A DNA stretch of 64,000 nucleotides from Pseudomonas sp. Q2-TVG4-2. GTDB lineage: Bacteria > Pseudomonadota > Gammaproteobacteria > Pseudomonadales > Pseudomonadaceae. Location: positions 124,001-188,000 of the forward strand of contig NZ_LGLW01000007.1 of assembly GCF_013620795.1 (NCBI RefSeq), read 5' to 3'. Shown piece by piece: positions 60,370-64,000 of this stretch. Below the pieces are notes generated by a model. The model was given only the letters and a program-made list of their open reading frames with translations. It was not told where the DNA came from and made no database searches. Both the position numbers and the translations under genes were made by a program. The stretch's first letter is position 1. Each line of letters starts with the position of its first letter.

Positions 60370-60423
60370 CCTAGATTTTCAGGTGCCCACACGGCGGGCT
60401 TGTTAATCTAGGGGCGCCTGAAA
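60370..60423. promoter_or_regulatory. Interleaved inverted repeats between hisG and hisD
   Basis: CCTAGATT (60370-60377) is complementary to AATCTAGG (60405-60412). The adjacent TTTCAGGTGCCC (60377-60388) is complementary to the 60412-60423 segment with one G-U pair. The order a-b-a'-b' allows either a pseudoknot or two exclusive hairpins. The structure ends 33 bases before the hisD ATG. A role in expression or mRNA processing is inference. Confidence 0.6.
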
Positions 60424-60455
60424 TCAGCTTGCACGTATCTCTCATGAGGCCTGTT

Positions 60456-61766
60456 ATGACCGCTCCGATCGATATCCGCCGACTCAATGCCGCTGATCCT
60501 GAGTTCTCGCGACACCTGGATCATCTGTTGAGCTGGGAGAGCGTGTCCGATGATGGCGTCAATCAGCGCGTGCTGGAAATCATCAAGGCCGTGCGCGAGC
60601 GAGGCGATACCGCACTGGTCGAGTTCACCCAGCGTTTCGATGGCCTTGAAGTGGCCTCTATGGCCGACCTGATTCTGCCGCGTGCGCGCCTTGAGCTAGC
60701 GCTCGATCGCATCAGTCCGGCCCAGCGCCAGGCGCTGGAGGCCGCCGCGGAGCGGGTCCGCAGCTATCACGAAAAACAAAAGCAGGACTCTTGGACCTAC
60801 ACGGAAGCCGATGGCACCGTGCTCGGTCAGAAGGTCACGCCACTCGATCGCGCAGGGCTCTACGTGCCCGGCGGCAAGGCCTCATACCCGTCTTCGGTAT
60901 TAATGAATGCCATTCCGGCGAAGGTGGCCGGTGTGCCGGAAGTGGTCATGGTTGTGCCGACGCCTCGCGGTGAAATCAACGAGCTGGTGCTGGCGGCGGC
61001 ATGCATCGCCGGGGTTGATCGGGTCTTTACCATTGGTGGTGCTCAAGCCGTAGCGGCACTGGCCTACGGCACCGAAAGCGTGCCGCCGGTGGACAAGATT
61101 GTCGGCCCGGGCAACATATACGTCGCGACTGCCAAGCGCCACGTGTTCGGCAAGGTTGGCATCGACATGATCGCCGGACCTTCCGAGATTCTGGTGGTTT
61201 GCGATGGCCAGACCGATCCTGACTGGATCGCGATGGACCTGTTCTCCCAGGCCGAGCACGACGAGGATGCGCAATCGATCCTGGTCAGCCCGGACGCGGC
61301 GTTCCTCGATCGGGTCGCTGAAAGCATTGCCCGCCTACTGCCAACCCTCGAGCGCGCCGAAATCGCTCACGCCTCTCTGCAGAGCCGCGGGGCGCTGATT
61401 CAAGTGGCTGATATGCAACAGGCCATCGACGTGGCTAACCGCATCGCGCCTGAGCACCTGGAGCTCTCCGTTGCCGATCCGGATCAATGGCTACCGCAGA
61501 TTCGCCACGCGGGCGCGATCTTCATGGGGCGCTATACCGCTGAAGCGCTGGGTGACTACTGCGCCGGCCCGAATCACGTGCTGCCTACCTCGGGAACCGC
61601 ACGATTCTCGTCGCCGCTCGGGGTGTACGACTTCCAGAAGCGTTCATCCATCATCAACTGCTCGGCCGAAGGCGCATCGGAGCTGGGTAAGATCGCCTCG
61701 GTACTGGCTCGCGGCGAGTCGTTGACTGCACACGCGCGCAGTGCCGAGTACCGTATAAAGCGGTAA
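60456..61766 (+). CDS. hisD: Histidinol dehydrogenase
   Basis: HisD carries out the last two oxidations of histidine synthesis, from histidinol to histidine. The 436-residue protein has the zinc-dependent core: [74 protein letters not shown], and the catalytic/metal region AEHDEDAQS, plus [16 protein letters not shown]. The ATG at 60456 follows GAGG; earlier in-frame starts at 60429 (TTG) and 60444 (ATG) lack support. Confidence 0.97.
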   Translation: MTAPIDIRRLNAADPEFSRHLDHLLSWESVSDDGVNQRVLEIIKAVRERGDTALVEFTQRFDGLEVASMADLILPRARLELALDRISPAQRQALEAAAERVRSYHEKQKQDSWTYTEADGTVLGQKVTPLDRAGLYVPGGKASYPSSVLMNAIPAKVAGVPEVVMVVPTPRGEINELVLAAACIAGVDRVFTIGGAQAVAALAYGTESVPPVDKIVGPGNIYVATAKRHVFGKVGIDMIAGPSEILVVCDGQTDPDWIAMDLFSQAEHDEDAQSILVSPDAAFLDRVAESIARLLPTLERAEIAHASLQSRGALIQVADMQQAIDVANRIAPEHLELSVADPDQWLPQIRHAGAIFMGRYTAEALGDYCAGPNHVLPTSGTARFSSPLGVYDFQKRSSIINCSAEGASELGKIASVLARGESLTAHARSAEYRIKR

Positions 61767-61917
61767 AGCCGATAAGTGCGCTGAAGGTCGGGCGAAGAGC
61801 CAAGCGCGGTGCTCTTTCGTCCAGCCACTGGCTGCCGATCCTATCAACGCCCAAGCGACTTGCCTCGAAACTGCACCATGCCAGTCAGACACAAATAACG
61901 TGAATTGCGAGAACCCC

Positions 61918-62973
61918 ATGAGCAAATTCTGGAGCCCCTTCGTCAAGAATCTGGTGCCCTATGTGCCGGGTGAGCAGCCGAAGCTGACCAATCTTGTCAA
62001 ACTCAACACCAACGAGAATCCTTATGGCCCATCGCCGAAAGCAATCGCGGCGATGCAGGCCGAGCTGAACGATAGCCTGCGGCTGTACCCAGACCCGAAC
62101 GGCGAGCGCCTCAAGCGTGCAGTTGCCGACTATTACGGTGTGCAGCCGGCCCAAGTATTCGTCGGGAATGGCTCGGACGAGGTGCTTGCCCATGCCTTTT
62201 ATGGCCTTTTCCAACACAGCAAGCCATTGCTGTTCCCCGACGTGACTTACAGCTTTTACCCGGTCTATTGCGGTCTGTATGGGATCGCGTACGAAACCAT
62301 TGCGCTGGATGATGAGTTCCAGATTGACGTGGCCGGTTATTCCCGGCCTAACGGTGGAATCATCTTTCCCAATCCCAATGCGCCGACGGGTTGCCTGCTG
62401 GCGCTGGATGCGATCGAGCGATTATTACAGGCGAATCCCGATTCCGTCGTGCTGGTGGATGAGGCCTATATCGATTTCGGTGGCACCTCGGCCATTGCGC
62501 TGGTAGATCGCTACCCGAACCTGCTGGTCACCCAGACGTTGTCGAAATCGCGCTCGCTGGCGGGGCTACGGGTTGGCCTGGCCGTCGGACATCCGGATCT
62601 GATCGAGGCGCTGGAGCGCATCAAGAACAGCTTCAACTCCTATCCGCTGGACCGCATCGCCATCGCTGGCGCCGCGGTTGCGTTCGAAGATCGCGTTTAT
62701 TTTGAACAGACCTGTCAGCAGGTGGTCGCCAGCCGCGAAGCGGTTGTTTCGGCAATGCAGGGATTGGGCTTCCAGGTCCTGCCATCTGCGGCGAACTTCA
62801 TTTTTGCCCGGCATCCGCAGCGCGATGCTGCAGCGCTTGCCGCTGGGCTTCGAGAGCAGGGCGTGATCGTGCGACATTTCAAGCACCCCCGGATCGAGCA
62901 ATTCCTGCGAATTACCATCGGCACGCCGGAGCAGAACCAGGCGTTGCTCGACGCACTGAAGGGCATCGGCTGA
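61918..62973 (+). CDS. hisC: Histidinol-phosphate aminotransferase
   Basis: HisC is the PLP-dependent transaminase that makes histidinol phosphate. The 351-residue fold type I protein has [30 protein letters not shown], the [10 protein letters not shown] segment, DEAYIDFGG and the PLP lysine in [14 protein letters not shown]. The ATG at 61918 starts [15 protein letters not shown], the family start; a GTG at 61900 also lies in frame. It follows hisD by 151 bases with no obvious signal between. The enzyme converts imidazole acetol phosphate. Confidence 0.95.
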   Translation: MSKFWSPFVKNLVPYVPGEQPKLTNLVKLNTNENPYGPSPKAIAAMQAELNDSLRLYPDPNGERLKRAVADYYGVQPAQVFVGNGSDEVLAHAFYGLFQHSKPLLFPDVTYSFYPVYCGLYGIAYETIALDDEFQIDVAGYSRPNGGIIFPNPNAPTGCLLALDAIERLLQANPDSVVLVDEAYIDFGGTSAIALVDRYPNLLVTQTLSKSRSLAGLRVGLAVGHPDLIEALERIKNSFNSYPLDRIAIAGAAVAFEDRVYFEQTCQQVVASREAVVSAMQGLGFQVLPSAANFIFARHPQRDAAALAAGLREQGVIVRHFKHPRIEQFLRITIGTPEQNQALLDALKGIG

Positions 62974-63015
62974 TTAGCCTAGCCGCTAACATCCTGGGCT
63001 GCTTGCGGCTCAGGC

Positions 63016-64000
63016 TTATTGAGGACTTTTCTCTACCAGCGGTCGCATGCCGACTTCGGCGGTCAGCGTCAGCGGCTTGCCGTTGCGCAGGATGTCGATA
63101 TCGATTTCGTCGCCAGGCCGAGCGCGGGCGACCTGGTTCATCGAGTTTCGACCATCACTGGCCTGCTCCCCATCAATGCTGAGAATCAGATCGCCCGGGC
63201 GTAAGCCGGCGCGTTCCGCAGGACCTTCTCGATAGACCCCAGCGACGACAATTCCCGGTCGGCCCGCCTGGCCAAACGACTCGGCCAGTTCCGGCGTCAG
63301 GGACTGCACCTCCACGCCGAGCCAGCCGCGGATTACCCGACCATGCTCGACGATGGATTTCATCACGTCCATGGCGAGCTTCACCGGGATCGCAAAGCCG
63401 ATGCCCTGCGAACCGCCAGATTCGGAGATGATCGCCGTGTTTATGCCGATCAGATGGCCTGCGGTATCGACCAGCGCGCCACCGGAATTGCCGCGGTTGA
63501 TGGCTGCGTCGGTCTGGATGAAGTCCTCATAGGTATTGAGCCCCAGCTGGTTGCGTCCTGTGGCGCTGATGATGCCCATGGTCACGGTCTGCCCAACCCC
63601 GAACGGATTGCCGATCGCCAGAGTCACGTCGCCGATGCGGATGCCATCAGAGCGGCCGATAGTGATTGCAGGCAGGTCCGCCAGATCAATCTTCAGCACC
63701 GCGAGATCGGTCTCGGGGTCGTTGCCAATTACCCGAGCGAGTGTCTCGCGGCCATCGCGAAGGGCCACCACGATCTGCTCGGCATTGGCCGTGACGTGGT
63801 TGTTGGTCAGCAGATACCCTTCTGGGCTCATAATCACCGCCGAGCCCAGGCTCGACTCCATACGGCGCTGGCGTGGCAGGTTGTCACCGAAGAACCGCTG
63901 ATATAACGGATCGTCCTTGAGCATTGGCTGCTGGCTGGAACTATCGATCAGCTTGGTCGTATAGAGATTGGCTACCGCTGGCGCTGCGCTGCTGACCGCA
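63016..64000 (-). CDS. algW: Envelope-stress serine protease AlgW (DegS-like), partial
   Basis: AlgW is a periplasmic membrane-anchored serine protease that cleaves the anti-sigma factor MucA after sensing misfolded outer-membrane proteins, releasing AlgU. The visible 328 codons run off the right edge; the membrane anchor lies outside. The catalytic triad is His in TNNHVTA, Asp in DPETDLAVLKID, Ser in INRGNSGGAL. One C-terminal PDZ domain (GWLGVEVQSL ... GPAERAGLRPGDLILSIDGE) fits DegS/AlgW rather than two-PDZ DegP. It converges with hisC. Confidence 0.94.
   Translation of the reverse strand, partial: AVSSAAPAVANLYTTKLIDSSSQQPMLKDDPLYQRFFGDNLPRQRRMESSLGSAVIMSPEGYLLTNNHVTANAEQIVVALRDGRETLARVIGNDPETDLAVLKIDLADLPAITIGRSDGIRIGDVTLAIGNPFGVGQTVTMGIISATGRNQLGLNTYEDFIQTDAAINRGNSGGALVDTAGHLIGINTAIISESGGSQGIGFAIPVKLAMDVMKSIVEHGRVIRGWLGVEVQSLTPELAESFGQAGRPGIVVAGVYREGPAERAGLRPGDLILSIDGEQASDGRNSMNQVARARPGDEIDIDILRNGKPLTLTAEVGMRPLVEKSPQ

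Overview
The window reads as chromosomal DNA of a high-GC gammaproteobacterium of the Pseudomonas group, possibly near the P. stutzeri (Stutzerimonas) branch. This is inferred from protein resemblance and gene order. The long block gatCAB, mreBCD, maf, rng, yhdP, nitrilase, tldD, darP, pmbA, ptsO, rapZ, ptsN, hpf, rpoN, lptBAC, kdsCD, mlaFEDCB, ibaG, murA, hisGDC, algW follows, from memory, the order around PA4446-PA4485 of P. aeruginosa. The genus call is inference, and no rRNA, tRNA, CRISPR array, prophage or resistance island was seen.

Layout: 1-3139 carries the end of an SdiA-regulated-type protein, a YdcZ-type membrane protein, two DUF4136 lipoproteins, cmoM and a MazG-like pyrophosphohydrolase. 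3332-10079 is the fructose PTS: fruR diverges from fruB-fruK-fruA, with a perfect Cra/FruR operator between them. gcd (PQQ glucose dehydrogenase) follows. 12795-16733 is an eddA-eddB-like pair, a secreted phosphodiesterase and a secreted DNase that together would release phosphate from extracellular DNA. 16774-17728 is a cluster of REP/REPIN repeats around their presumed mobiliser, a RAYT gene. Next come prfC, a 260-bp MITE-like element abutting speC, a SIMPL-domain protein and the redox two-component system roxS-roxR. An AEC transporter, a probable cell-shape operon (M23 peptidase, coiled-coil membrane protein, bactofilin), tandem CaCA antiporters and a small RlpA-like lipoprotein precede gatCAB.

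From 33730 to the end the genes are mostly conserved core: cell shape (mreBCD), RNA maturation (rng), envelope maintenance (yhdP, lpt, kds, mla), TldD/PmbA proteolysis, the nitrogen PTS branch (ptsO, ptsN) with rapZ, hpf and rpoN, peptidoglycan precursor synthesis (murA), histidine biosynthesis (hisG, hisD, hisC) and the envelope-stress protease algW, which runs off the window.

I did not find a clearly new multi-gene system. The items most worth a second look are non-coding: the nested-palindrome element in front of speC, the REPIN/RAYT neighbourhood, interleaved inverted repeats between hisG and hisD, short GCTTCCA tandem repeats in intergenic gaps, and the uncertain mreC start. Among proteins, the bactofilin operon with its unnamed coiled-coil member and the psiE gene inserted behind mlaB stand out.
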